A program made the position numbers and the translations under genes. This document shows positions 25,875 to 33,961 of a stretch of DNA of 64,000 nucleotides, piece after piece; the stretch's first letter is position 1; each line of letters opens with the position of its first letter. Under the pieces are notes generated by a model, which worked only from the letters and a program-made list of their open reading frames with translations, was not told the DNA's origin and did no database searches. Source of the DNA: JABCPE02 sp963530615 (GTDB lineage Bacteria > Bacteroidota > Bacteroidia > Flavobacteriales > Weeksellaceae); NCBI GenBank assembly GCA_963530615.1, contig CAUSDX010000007.1, positions 12,701 through 76,700 on the forward strand, given 5' to 3'.

Positions 25875-25907
25875 TTGAAAGTAATTAATATTTATTTTTT
25901 ATCTTTG
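25875..25907 (+). promoter_or_regulatory. Promoter of the korA-like gene
   Basis: TTG (25875-25877), 22-bp spacer, TATCTTTG (25900-25907), 35 nt before ATG 25943. Confidence 0.5.
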
Positions 25908-25942
25908 AAGTTTTATTTTAATGATTAAATTTTATATTTTCT

Positions 25943-27793
25943 ATGAATATTAAGGAACTAAAAAATGCTACAATTTTATTTGCTGGAGATTCTGGCGATG
26001 GTATGCAATTGACTGGGAATCAATTTAGCCAAACAGTGGCATTTTTTGGTAATGATCTTAATACCTTACCTGATTTTCCTGCCGAGATTAGAGCTCCTTT
26101 AGGAACTATTTCTGGAGTTTCAGGTTTTCAAATTCATTTTGGAAGTGAAGAGATAAACTCTCCAGGAGATTTTTGTGATGTATTGGTAGCGATGAATGCG
26201 GCAGCTTTGAAAAAAAACTTGGATAAGGTAAAAAAATCGGGAATTATTATTGTTAATTCTTCAGGATTTGATCGGAAAAACTTGGGGTTAGCTGGATATG
26301 AGGAAAATCCTATAGAATTTATTAAGGAAGATTTCATAGTTTATGAAATAGATATTACTAAAAATACCATAGAGGCATTGAAAGGAACTTCTTTATCTCA
26401 AAAGGAAAAGGATAGAAGTAAGAATATGTTTGCTTTGGGGTTTATATATTGGTTGTTTTCTAAAGATTTAAATCATACTAAAAATTACATAGAAGAATAT
26501 TTTGCCAAAAAGCCTGAGGTAAAGGATGCGAATTTAGAAGTACTAAAAGCAGGGTATCAATATGGAGAAATTGCAGAAATTTTTACGGAAAGATATATTG
26601 TAGAGAAAGCCCAAATGTTAAAGGGAACTTACAGAAGTATTTCGGGAAATGAAGCGGTGGTTTTGGGAGTATTAGCAGCATCTCAAAAGGCAGATTTAGA
26701 TTTGTTTTATGGTGGTTATCCTATTACTCCTGCATCGGAAATTTTACATTATTTGGCTCAATATAAACCATTAGGAGTAAAAACTTTTCAAGCAGAAGAT
26801 GAAATTGCAGCGATGACATCTGTAATAGGAGCTTCTTTTGCAGGAGATGTGGCGGTAACAGCTACTTCTGGCCCTGGAATGGCTTTGAAAACGGAAGGTT
26901 TAGGTTTGGGCTTTATGTTAGAATTGCCGATGTTGGTCATAAATGTCCAGCGAGGAGGTCCATCGACGGGATTACCAACTAAAACAGAGCAGTCAGATTT
27001 ATTTCAAGCTGTTTACGGTAGAAATGGAGAAGCACCTATTCCTGTCATTGCACCAAAATCTCCTTCTGATTGTTTTAATGCAGGTTTTGAAGCTATTAAA
27101 ATTGCATTAGAATATACTACTCCTGTGATTTTACTTTCTGATGGATATATTGCTAATGGAACAGAACCTTGGTTGATTCCAAGTTATGATGATTTACCAA
27201 CTATAAAATCACCATATGTTTTAGAATCAAATAATGAGCCTTATTTTCCTTATCAAAGGGAAGAAAATCTATCACGGAAAATTGCTGTGCCAGGGGCAAA
27301 AGGAAAAGAGCATGTTGTAGGAGGTCTGGAGAAAAAAGAGGTAATAGGAAGTGTAAGTTATGATGCTGAAAATCACCAAAAAATGGTGGAAATTAGAGCT
27401 GAAAAATTCCAAAATGTAGCAAATTCTTACCAATCAATATCCTTGGATCAAGGAAAAGAAAACGCAGAAGTTTTATTACTTTCTTGGGGGTCGTCTTATG
27501 GGAGTATTAGAGATGCTGTAAAGAGATTACTAGAACAAAATTTTTCAGTGGCACATATTCAGTTAAGAAATTTAGCTCCTTTGCCTAATGATTTAGGGGA
27601 ATTGTTAAAATCTTTTAAAAAAATCATTATTCCTGAAATAAATAATGGTCAGCTCATTCACATTATTCAAGATGCGTATCAAATTAAATGCATTCCATTT
27701 AATAAAATTAAAGGGACTCCTTTCTTATCTTCTGAAATAGAAGAGTTTGTGAAATGTATTCTTCTTGACGAAAAGAGTGATGGAAATAAATAA
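25943..27793 (+). CDS. 2-oxoacid:acceptor oxidoreductase subunit alpha (fused gamma-alpha), no beta gene beside it
   Basis: 616 residues. Residues 1-190 form the gamma-type domain (ILFAGDSGDGMQLTG ... DFPAEIRAPLGT); residues 230-600 form the alpha domain with GGYPITPASEILHYL, FQAEDEIAAM, TATSGPGMALKTEGLG and the C-terminal domain (LSWGSSYGSIRDAV). This is the architecture of 2-oxoglutarate/pyruvate:ferredoxin oxidoreductase alpha subunits (KorA/PorA). The thiamine-diphosphate and Fe-S beta subunit, normally the next gene, is absent; a SUI1 gene follows instead. The substrate cannot be assigned without the beta subunit. Confidence 0.88.
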   Translation: MNIKELKNATILFAGDSGDGMQLTGNQFSQTVAFFGNDLNTLPDFPAEIRAPLGTISGVSGFQIHFGSEEINSPGDFCDVLVAMNAAALKKNLDKVKKSGIIIVNSSGFDRKNLGLAGYEENPIEFIKEDFIVYEIDITKNTIEALKGTSLSQKEKDRSKNMFALGFIYWLFSKDLNHTKNYIEEYFAKKPEVKDANLEVLKAGYQYGEIAEIFTERYIVEKAQMLKGTYRSISGNEAVVLGVLAASQKADLDLFYGGYPITPASEILHYLAQYKPLGVKTFQAEDEIAAMTSVIGASFAGDVAVTATSGPGMALKTEGLGLGFMLELPMLVINVQRGGPSTGLPTKTEQSDLFQAVYGRNGEAPIPVIAPKSPSDCFNAGFEAIKIALEYTTPVILLSDGYIANGTEPWLIPSYDDLPTIKSPYVLESNNEPYFPYQREENLSRKIAVPGAKGKEHVVGGLEKKEVIGSVSYDAENHQKMVEIRAEKFQNVANSYQSISLDQGKENAEVLLLSWGSSYGSIRDAVKRLLEQNFSVAHIQLRNLAPLPNDLGELLKSFKKIIIPEINNGQLIHIIQDAYQIKCIPFNKIKGTPFLSSEIEEFVKCILLDEKSDGNK

Positions 27794-27794
27794 G

Positions 27795-27860
27795 ATGTTA
27801 TTATTCTTATGTGTTATGCTTATAGGATTTAGTTTTAGTGTAGATGAAGAATGGAAGTAG
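27795..27860 (+). CDS. Possible 21-residue membrane micropeptide after korA-like gene
   Basis: ATG 27795 opens 2 nt after the KorA stop and ends at TAG 27860. The peptide MLLFLCVMLIGFSFSVDEEWK is one hydrophobic helix with a charged end. Position suggests translational coupling, but it is short and could be chance or a remnant of a lost gene. Confidence 0.25.
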   Translation: MLLFLCVMLIGFSFSVDEEWK

Positions 27861-27899
27861 TAAAAAAAATAGTTATAAAATTTTCTAATAAAAAAATAA

Positions 27900-27907
27900 T
27901 ACCTTTG
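27900..27907 (+). promoter_or_regulatory. -7 element of the SUI1 gene, nearly leaderless
   Basis: TACCTTTG ending 4 nt before ATG 27912, the same spacing as for holB and dnaX. No clear upstream TTTG. Confidence 0.45.
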
Positions 27908-27911
27908 TTCA

Positions 27912-28235
27912 ATGGATTTAAGAGAACAATTAAAAAATCTTTTTCCTGATCATGTAGAACAGGATTTTGAACTGTCACAAGAAAAATTTGAGCAAAAAAC
28001 ACCTCTTATTTGTAAATATGAAAAAAAAGGAAGAAATGGTAAGCCTGTTACCCTTATAGAAGGTTTTGGGGGGAGTGAAGAGGAGTTAAAAGAGATTTCT
28101 AAAAAGATAAAAACTTCTCTTGGGATTGGTGGTTCAGAGAAAGATGGGATAATTATCATTCAAGGAGATAATAGAGAAAAAATTATGAAAATTCTACAAG
28201 ATTTGGGATATAAGACTAAAAGAGTAGGAGGATAA
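27912..28235 (+). CDS. SUI1/YciH-family translation initiation factor
   Basis: 107 residues. The eIF1/SUI1 core is seen in the second half: RNGKPVTLIEGFGGSEEELK, SLGIGGSEKDGIIIIQGDNR and ILQDLGYKTKRVGG. Bacterial YciH-type proteins bind the 30S P-site region and affect start selection under stress; a role in initiation fidelity is inferred. It may begin an operon with the nucleoside phosphorylase and mvaS genes (gaps 34 and 13 bp). Confidence 0.9.
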   Translation: MDLREQLKNLFPDHVEQDFELSQEKFEQKTPLICKYEKKGRNGKPVTLIEGFGGSEEELKEISKKIKTSLGIGGSEKDGIIIIQGDNREKIMKILQDLGYKTKRVGG

Positions 28236-28269
28236 TAGAAAATGATATTTTAATAAAAAGTAAGTAAAA

Positions 28270-29124
28270 ATGTTGAATAAATTAGCAGCATCAGAGTTGG
28301 TGTTAAATTCAGATGGAAGCGTATATCATTTGAATTTGTTACCAGAAGAAATTGCAGATAAAATCATTTTGGTAGGTGATCCAGATAGAGTTCCTAAAGT
28401 ATCTAAATACTTTGATAAAATAGAGGTGAAAAAAAATAAAAGGGAATTTTATACTCACACTGGAGAACTTCGTGGGCAAAGAATTACCGTAATGTCCACA
28501 GGTATAGGCACGGAAAATATTGATATTGTGATGAATGAATTAGATGCTCTGGTGAATATTGATTTGAAAAATAAAGAATTTAAGACTGAGCATAAATCAT
28601 TGGAATTATTCAGAATGGGGACTTGTGGATCGGTAAATCCAGAAGTAGAAGTGGATAATATGCTGGTTACACAGAATGTCGTGGGATTAGATGGTTTGTT
28701 GCATTTTTATCAAGATTATTCCTTTGAAAATGAATTTAGCAGAAGCTTTTTAGAAAGATTCCCTTATGAAAAAATTAAGCCAATGCTTTATTTTTCTGAT
28801 TGGGCAGAGGATATTGCAGATTATTATAAAGATGCGAAATATATTGGGAATACCGCTACTTTCCCAGGGTTTTATGCACCACAGGGTCGTCAGTTAAGAC
28901 TAAGAGCGACAGATGATCAGTTTTTAGAAACGCTGAATGATTTAGGAGTTACAAATTTTGAGATGGAAACATCGGCCATTTATGGCTTGTCCAAATTATT
29001 AGGTCATAAGGCATTAACTGTAAATTGTGTCATTGCCAATAGAAGAAGAGGTGAGTTTTCCGCAGATCATCATATGTCTGAAAGAAAGACAATAGAGTGG
29101 GTATTGGATAGAATTGTAAAATAA
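28270..29124 (+). CDS. Nucleoside phosphorylase (uridine phosphorylase type)
   Basis: 284 residues. Phosphate-binding and family blocks: ILVGDPDRVPKVSKYFD, VMSTGIGTENIDIVMNELDAL, FRMGTCGSVNPEVEVD and VTNFEMETSAIYGLSKLLG with the ribose-binding ExE-type motif (EMET). Cleaves a nucleoside with phosphate for salvage; uridine is the most likely substrate but related inosine/purine specificities cannot be excluded. Middle gene between SUI1 and mvaS. Confidence 0.87.
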   Translation: MLNKLAASELVLNSDGSVYHLNLLPEEIADKIILVGDPDRVPKVSKYFDKIEVKKNKREFYTHTGELRGQRITVMSTGIGTENIDIVMNELDALVNIDLKNKEFKTEHKSLELFRMGTCGSVNPEVEVDNMLVTQNVVGLDGLLHFYQDYSFENEFSRSFLERFPYEKIKPMLYFSDWAEDIADYYKDAKYIGNTATFPGFYAPQGRQLRLRATDDQFLETLNDLGVTNFEMETSAIYGLSKLLGHKALTVNCVIANRRRGEFSADHHMSERKTIEWVLDRIVK

Positions 29125-29137
29125 AAGGTGAAAATTT

Positions 29138-30466
29138 ATGAAATATGGGATAGAGGCCATGAGTTTTTATGTGCCATCTTTATATTTAGATATTAGAGAT
29201 TTAGCAGAAAATAGAGCAATAGAGCCTGAAAAATTAGAAAAAGGACTTGGGTTGCATAAGATGGCACTTCCTGATGTTCATGAAGATACAGCGACTTTCG
29301 CGGCCGAAGCTTTATTAAAACTTATAAAAGATTATCGAATTTCTCCCAAAGATATTGGTAAAATTTATCTCGGAACAGAAAGTGCTTTGGATGCAGCAAA
29401 ACCAACGGTAACTTATGCTTTACAAATGGTAGAGCAAGTTTTAGAGCAGGATTTTGGAAAGAGATGTTTTAAAAATTGTGATGTGGTGGATATGACTTTT
29501 GCTTGTATCGGTGGGGTAGATGCTCTACAAACAGGACTGGATTATGTGAGATTAAATCCGTCTAAAAAGGCTATTATTATTGCCTCTGATTATGCAAAAT
29601 ATGAGTTAGGTTCAATAGGGGAATACACTCAAGGAGGGGGAGCAGTTGCTATTTTAGTTTCATCTCAACCAAAATTGTTGGAAATTAGAGGAGAATGGGG
29701 GGTGGCAATGGAAAGTGTTTTTGATTTCTTCAAACCAAGAAGAGAAATTTTGAAAACAGAAGTGAAAAATATCTCTGAAACAGCCCCCGATAAAATAGAA
29801 ATTTTCACAGATGAACCTATTTTTGATGGACAATATTCTAATCAATGTTATCAGCATAGAATCCGAGAAGCTTATGAATATTTTTCGGAGCAAAATTCGT
29901 TAGAAAAACCTTATGAAAATTGGTACTATTTAATTTTTCATTTGCCTTATGCTTTTCATGGAAAAAGAGTTTTTACAGAGTTATATAGTATAGAGAATAA
30001 CTTGCCTTTTGCTACCCCAGAAGAGCAGAAATCATTAGCAAAATCTCAAGAGTATTTGGCGTTTATCAATAAAAAAATTGAGCCATCACAAAGAGCAAGT
30101 TCTGAAATTGGGAATCTTTATACGGCATCTATCTTCATGGCTTTGATGTCTGCTTTGCAGGTGTCTTTTGATAAAGGAGATAATTTGGAGGGTAAAAAAA
30201 TAGGTTTTTTATCTTACGGAAGTGGTTCTAAATCAAAAGTTTTTGAAGGAGTAGTGAGTTCAGAATGGAAAAGTGTAGTGGAAAAATGGAATATTTTTGA
30301 AAGCCTAAATAATAGAAAGCGGATAGATTTTGAAACTTACGAAAAACTACACAGAAAGCAACTCGTAAATTCAATTAATTCTCAGTTTAAAGGATTTGGA
30401 TTAAAAGAAATAGAAAAAGAAAATCCATTGAGTTACGGAAAGAGAACTTATATTTATGCAAAATAA
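29138..30466 (+). CDS. mvaS: Hydroxymethylglutaryl-CoA synthase
   Basis: 442 residues. Thiolase-fold HMG-CoA synthase; catalytic cysteine in VDMTFACIGGVDALQ (about residue 128), upstream catalytic acid plausible in HEDTATFAAEALLKL, and the histidine region FHLPYAFHGKRVF. It condenses acetyl-CoA with acetoacetyl-CoA, the first committed step of the mevalonate pathway that Flavobacteriia use for isoprenoids. A GHMP kinase of the same pathway is at 51.5 kb. Lies 13 bp after the phosphorylase gene. Confidence 0.93.
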   Translation: MKYGIEAMSFYVPSLYLDIRDLAENRAIEPEKLEKGLGLHKMALPDVHEDTATFAAEALLKLIKDYRISPKDIGKIYLGTESALDAAKPTVTYALQMVEQVLEQDFGKRCFKNCDVVDMTFACIGGVDALQTGLDYVRLNPSKKAIIIASDYAKYELGSIGEYTQGGGAVAILVSSQPKLLEIRGEWGVAMESVFDFFKPRREILKTEVKNISETAPDKIEIFTDEPIFDGQYSNQCYQHRIREAYEYFSEQNSLEKPYENWYYLIFHLPYAFHGKRVFTELYSIENNLPFATPEEQKSLAKSQEYLAFINKKIEPSQRASSEIGNLYTASIFMALMSALQVSFDKGDNLEGKKIGFLSYGSGSKSKVFEGVVSSEWKSVVEKWNIFESLNNRKRIDFETYEKLHRKQLVNSINSQFKGFGLKEIEKENPLSYGKRTYIYAK

Positions 30467-30515
30467 TGGTTGGGTATTAAAAATAAATTAAGAAAATATC
30501 TTTAACTAATTAAAT

Positions 30516-30546
30516 TTTGTATTTTTATAAAAAAGATTTATCTTTG
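30516..30546 (+). promoter_or_regulatory. Promoter of dnaX, nearly leaderless
   Basis: TTTG (30516-30519), 19-bp spacer, TATCTTTG (30539-30546); the ATG follows after 4 nt (aagt), almost identical to holB. Confidence 0.75.
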
Positions 30547-30550
30547 AAGT

Positions 30551-31633
30551 ATGGAAAATTTTATTGTATCGGCAAGGAAATATCGTCCACAGGAATTTGA
30601 ATCTGTAGTGGGACAGTCTCATATTACTGATACATTGGAACATGCTATAGAGAATGACCAACTGGCTCAAGCATTACTTTTTTGTGGTCCTCGTGGAGTA
30701 GGGAAGACTACTTGTGCGAGGATTTTAGCAAGAAAAATTAATGAAAAATCAGGTGCAAGAGATGAAGATGGCTTTTCGTTTAATATTTATGAATTAGATG
30801 CCGCGTCTAATAATTCCGTAGATGATATTAGGAATTTGATAGATCAAGTGCGTTTTGCTCCACAAGTTGGTAAATATAAAGTTTATATTATTGATGAGGT
30901 GCATATGCTGACTACATCGGCTTTCAATGCATTTTTGAAAACATTGGAAGAGCCACCAGCACATGCTATTTTTATTTTAGCAACTACAGAGAAGCATAAA
31001 ATTATTCCAACGATTCTTTCTCGTTGTCAAATATATGATTTTAAAAGAATTACAATTTTTGACATTCAAGAGCATCTGAAGAAAATAGCTGATAAGGAAG
31101 GGATTTCTTATGAAGATGATGCGTTATTTTTAGTTGCCCAAAAAGCAGATGGAGCATTGAGAGATGCATTGTCCATTTTTGATAGATTGGCTACTTTTTC
31201 GCAAAAAAATATAACTCTTGCCAAGGCAGCGGAAATCTTGAATATTTTAGATTATGATCAATATTTAAATATCGTTGATTTTGCTAAAGAAAATAATATT
31301 ACGGGGATATTATTTGCATTCAATGAAATTGTGAAAAGAGGTTTTGATCCTCATATTTTCATTGCAGGGTTGGGAAATCATTTTAGAGATTTAATGATGG
31401 CTAAGAATCTTGATACTGTAGCCTTGATAGAAGTTGGAGAAAATACAAAGGTAAAATATGCAGAGCAGAGTCAGCAGTGGCAACCACAGCAGTTAGTAGA
31501 TGCTATAGAAATCTGTAATCATGCCGATATTAATTATAAAAATTCTAAAAACCCAAGGTTGACTGTAGAGATTGCTTTGATGCAGTTAGCAAGTCTGACT
31601 TCACAACAATTAGATAAAAAAAAAAGTTCTTAA
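30551..31633 (+). CDS. dnaX: DNA polymerase III subunit gamma (zero-frame dnaX product)
   Basis: 360 residues. AAA+ core: ARKYRPQEFESVVGQ, Walker A LLFCGPRGVGKTTCAR, Walker B VYIIDEVHMLT, and the SRC motif ILSRCQIYDFKRI. The zinc-binding cysteine module between Walker A and the ELDAASNN motif, present in E. coli DnaX, is missing. The frame ends in DKKKSS and TAA directly after a run of ten A (31616-31625). This product corresponds to gamma; the -1 frame continues into the tau part (31624-32235). The total tau would be 561 residues. Confidence 0.92.
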   Translation: MENFIVSARKYRPQEFESVVGQSHITDTLEHAIENDQLAQALLFCGPRGVGKTTCARILARKINEKSGARDEDGFSFNIYELDAASNNSVDDIRNLIDQVRFAPQVGKYKVYIIDEVHMLTTSAFNAFLKTLEEPPAHAIFILATTEKHKIIPTILSRCQIYDFKRITIFDIQEHLKKIADKEGISYEDDALFLVAQKADGALRDALSIFDRLATFSQKNITLAKAAEILNILDYDQYLNIVDFAKENNITGILFAFNEIVKRGFDPHIFIAGLGNHFRDLMMAKNLDTVALIEVGENTKVKYAEQSQQWQPQQLVDAIEICNHADINYKNSKNPRLTVEIALMQLASLTSQQLDKKKSS

Positions 31634-31657
31634 TCATCCCTCCCTTCCATGATGATT
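31616..31657 (+). promoter_or_regulatory. Slippery A10G site with downstream stem-loop in dnaX
   Basis: A10 at 31616-31625 followed by G; the gamma stop TAA is at 31631-31633. A stem aatcatc/gatgatt (31632-31638 and 31651-31657, 12-nt pyrimidine-rich loop) starts 6 nt after the slippery run, the usual distance for a frameshift-stimulating structure. The run is also long enough for transcriptional slippage. Confidence 0.6.
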
Positions 31658-32235
31658 CTTCGTTAAAAGTAGAAAAAAAAGTAGTTAAGGATAATGCTAA
31701 TTTAGGTAATAATACAAGTGTTTTACTTGAAGAATTATCAAAAAAAAGAATTCCGAAAGTAGTGTCCCAGCCCTTGGGAGGAGTTGTAGCTTCTAAGTAT
31801 TCTATAAAAAAATGTTTGGAAGAAAAGCAAGAAGAAATAGGATATCAAGAGAATATTGATGAACAATTACCTGATAATCATTTCTCTGATATGGATTTAC
31901 AGGCGGCGTGGACTACATTTTTGAAAGAATTATTTAAAGATAATATCGTTGTTTGGAGTGCTATTAATACTTTTAAGTTATCAAAAATAGATGAAAATAA
32001 GATAGAAATAAAATATTCTTCAGATACTGCTAAAAAGGAGTTTGAAGCAATACAAATGGATTTTTTCAATTATTTTAAGCATAAAGTTAATAATTTTCAA
32101 ATAGAAATAATTTATCGAGAAGATATAACTTTGAAAAAAGGAAATTTGAGTAAAAAACAAATTTTCGAGCAATTGGTGGAAATTAATCCTGTATTGAAAG
32201 AATTAGAAAATTTGATGCGGTTTGATTTTAATTAA
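31624..32235 (+). CDS. dnaX: DnaX tau-specific C-terminal part, reached by -1 shift
   Basis: Frame -1 relative to gamma is open from the A10 run to 32235 with no stop (start read as AAG TTC TTA). It encodes a basic linker followed by AAWTTFLKELFKDNIVVWSA and IFEQLVEINPVLKELENL, which match the C-terminal region of flavobacterial DnaX. In other bacteria this part binds the polymerase alpha subunit and helicase. The GTG at 31762 could be taken as an independent start, but the frame is continuous upstream and no promoter precedes it. Ends 15 bp before rsgA. Confidence 0.75.
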   Translation, partial: KFLIIPPFHDDSSLKVEKKVVKDNANLGNNTSVLLEELSKKRIPKVVSQPLGGVVASKYSIKKCLEEKQEEIGYQENIDEQLPDNHFSDMDLQAAWTTFLKELFKDNIVVWSAINTFKLSKIDENKIEIKYSSDTAKKEFEAIQMDFFNYFKHKVNNFQIEIIYREDITLKKGNLSKKQIFEQLVEINPVLKELENLMRFDFN

Positions 32236-32250
32236 GGAAAAATAGTTTTA

Positions 32251-33177
32251 ATGAAAAAGGGATTGGTAATAAAATCTACGGGGAGTTGGTATCAAGTTTT
32301 AGAACAAGAGACAGGAGAAATTTTTGAGGCTAGGATTCGTGGTAAATTTAAATTAAATAAAACGAGGTTAACTAATCCTTTAGCGGTAGGAGATGAGGTG
32401 GAGTTTAGCTTAGAGAGTGATGGAGTAGCGTGGATTACAGAAATAGGAATAAGGAAAAATTATCTCATTCGTAAATCAGTAAACCTTTCCAAAGAAGCAC
32501 ATATTATTGCTTCTAATATAGATTTAGCATGTTTTATTTTTACTGCAAAAATGCCTGAAACTTCATTAGGGTTTTTGGATAGATTTTTAGTATGCTGTGA
32601 AGCCTATAATATTAAACCGTTAATTTTATTTAATAAAATAGATTTATTGGATAAGATTGAGCTTAATTTTATAGAGAGAGTGGAGGATATTTATCATAAA
32701 ATAGGATATGAAACTTTACGAATTTCAGCCCTTTCTGGGAGTAATATAATTAAACTTAAGGAAAAAATTAAAGGTAAAGTATCTGTGTTTTTTGGACATT
32801 CTGGAGTAGGAAAATCTACATTAGTAAATGCCTTACAAGAGGGATTAAATTTGAAAACAAGTGAAATTTCAGAAGCTCATTTTAAGGGAAAACATACCAC
32901 GACTTTCGCTCAAATGTATTTTTGGGATTTTGGAGGAAGTGTGATTGATACCCCAGGGGTAAGAGAGTTTGCCATGATTGATATAAAAAAAGAAGAGATA
33001 CAGCATTATTTTTCTGAAATCTTTATGAGTGGGAGAGAATGTAAATTTCATAACTGTTTGCATATCAATGAGCCTAAATGTAATGTGATCAGTGATGTGG
33101 AAAATCATAATATAGAGGAGAGTAGATATATGAATTATCTAAAATTAATGGAGGAGGTAGAGGAAAATATTTCTTGA
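32251..33177 (+). CDS. rsgA: Ribosome small-subunit-dependent GTPase A
   Basis: 308 residues. N-terminal OB domain, then a circularly permuted GTPase: NKID (G4) first, then GHSGVGKSTLVNAL (G1) and DTPGVREF (G3). The C-terminal zinc finger CKFHNCLHINEPKC is complete. Acts late in 30S assembly. Follows dnaX by 15 bp and is probably in the same operon. Confidence 0.96.
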   Translation: MKKGLVIKSTGSWYQVLEQETGEIFEARIRGKFKLNKTRLTNPLAVGDEVEFSLESDGVAWITEIGIRKNYLIRKSVNLSKEAHIIASNIDLACFIFTAKMPETSLGFLDRFLVCCEAYNIKPLILFNKIDLLDKIELNFIERVEDIYHKIGYETLRISALSGSNIIKLKEKIKGKVSVFFGHSGVGKSTLVNALQEGLNLKTSEISEAHFKGKHTTTFAQMYFWDFGGSVIDTPGVREFAMIDIKKEEIQHYFSEIFMSGRECKFHNCLHINEPKCNVISDVENHNIEESRYMNYLKLMEEVEENIS

Positions 33178-33209
33178 TTTTTATAAACTGATTATTCATA
33201 AACTTTTAT

Positions 33210-33217
33210 TATTTTTG
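33210..33217 (+). promoter_or_regulatory. -7 element for the cysH-cysD-cysN operon
   Basis: TATTTTTG, 12 nt before the first in-frame ATG. Confidence 0.45.
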
Positions 33218-33229
33218 TAGGATTAAAAT

Positions 33230-33934
33230 ATGAATATGAAAATAGAAGAGTTGTTAGAGAAATTACCGAAACTTTCTATGGCAGAGGGATTATCTTTATT
33301 AGCAATAAATTTTCCTAATAAAGTAGTTTTTTCTACAAGTTTTGGAATGGAAGACCAAATCATTACAGATTGTATTCTAAAAAATAAAATAGCAATTGAT
33401 ATTTTTACGATAGACACAGGGCGTATGTTTTATGAAACTTACGATACTTGGGTGAATACTAATGAAGAATATGGAATAATAATTCCTGCTTATTATGCTG
33501 ATAATAGAAGGATTGAAGAGTATGTAAAAAAACATGGAGTAAATGGATTTTATAAATCTGTTGAGTTAAGAAAAGAGCATGACTATATTCGTAAGGTGGA
33601 GCCATTAAAAAGAGCCTTAGCTGGTTATGAAGTTTGGGTAACAGGGATTAGAGCTGAGCAATCTTCTCATAGGCAGCAAATGCCTATGGTAGAGTGGGAT
33701 GAAGGGAATAAAATTATAAAGTTTCATCCTCTTTTGCATTGGAAAACGGAGGAACTTTTACCTTATTTGAAGAAAAATAATATACCGTTTAATTCCTTAC
33801 ATGAGAAAGGATATATAAGTATAGGTGACCAACCAATGACTCGTCCCATAAAAGAAGGAGAGGATATCCGAGCAGGACGCTGGTGGTGGGAAAATGAAGA
33901 TAAAAAAGAGTGTGGTTTGCATTGGACAAAGTAG
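33230..33934 (+). CDS. cysH: CysH-family sulfonucleotide reductase lacking the Fe-S cysteines
   Basis: 234 residues (a second ATG lies two codons later). PP-loop-type start FSTSFGMEDQIITD and IDTGRMFYETYDT, then VELRKEHDYIRKVEPLKRAL and EDIRAGRWWWENEDKKECGL. The latter blocks resemble bacterial APS reductases, but the paired cysteines expected before IRKVEP are His-Asp (residues 117-118) and the second CxxC pair is DQPM (200-203). The catalytic thiol C228 in KKECGL is kept. The enzyme should thus reduce APS or PAPS to sulfite with thioredoxin but without a 4Fe-4S cluster. First gene of cysH-cysD-cysN; neither an APS kinase gene nor such a domain is seen here. Confidence 0.88.
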   Translation: MNMKIEELLEKLPKLSMAEGLSLLAINFPNKVVFSTSFGMEDQIITDCILKNKIAIDIFTIDTGRMFYETYDTWVNTNEEYGIIIPAYYADNRRIEEYVKKHGVNGFYKSVELRKEHDYIRKVEPLKRALAGYEVWVTGIRAEQSSHRQQMPMVEWDEGNKIIKFHPLLHWKTEELLPYLKKNNIPFNSLHEKGYISIGDQPMTRPIKEGEDIRAGRWWWENEDKKECGLHWTK

Positions 33935-33961
33935 AATAATTAAGAATTTTGATATAGTAAA

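Noticed and set aside
31762..32235. Independent gene starting at GTG 31762
   Set aside because: The frame is open back to the A10 run in dnaX, has no promoter or credible start region, and encodes the DnaX C-terminal region.
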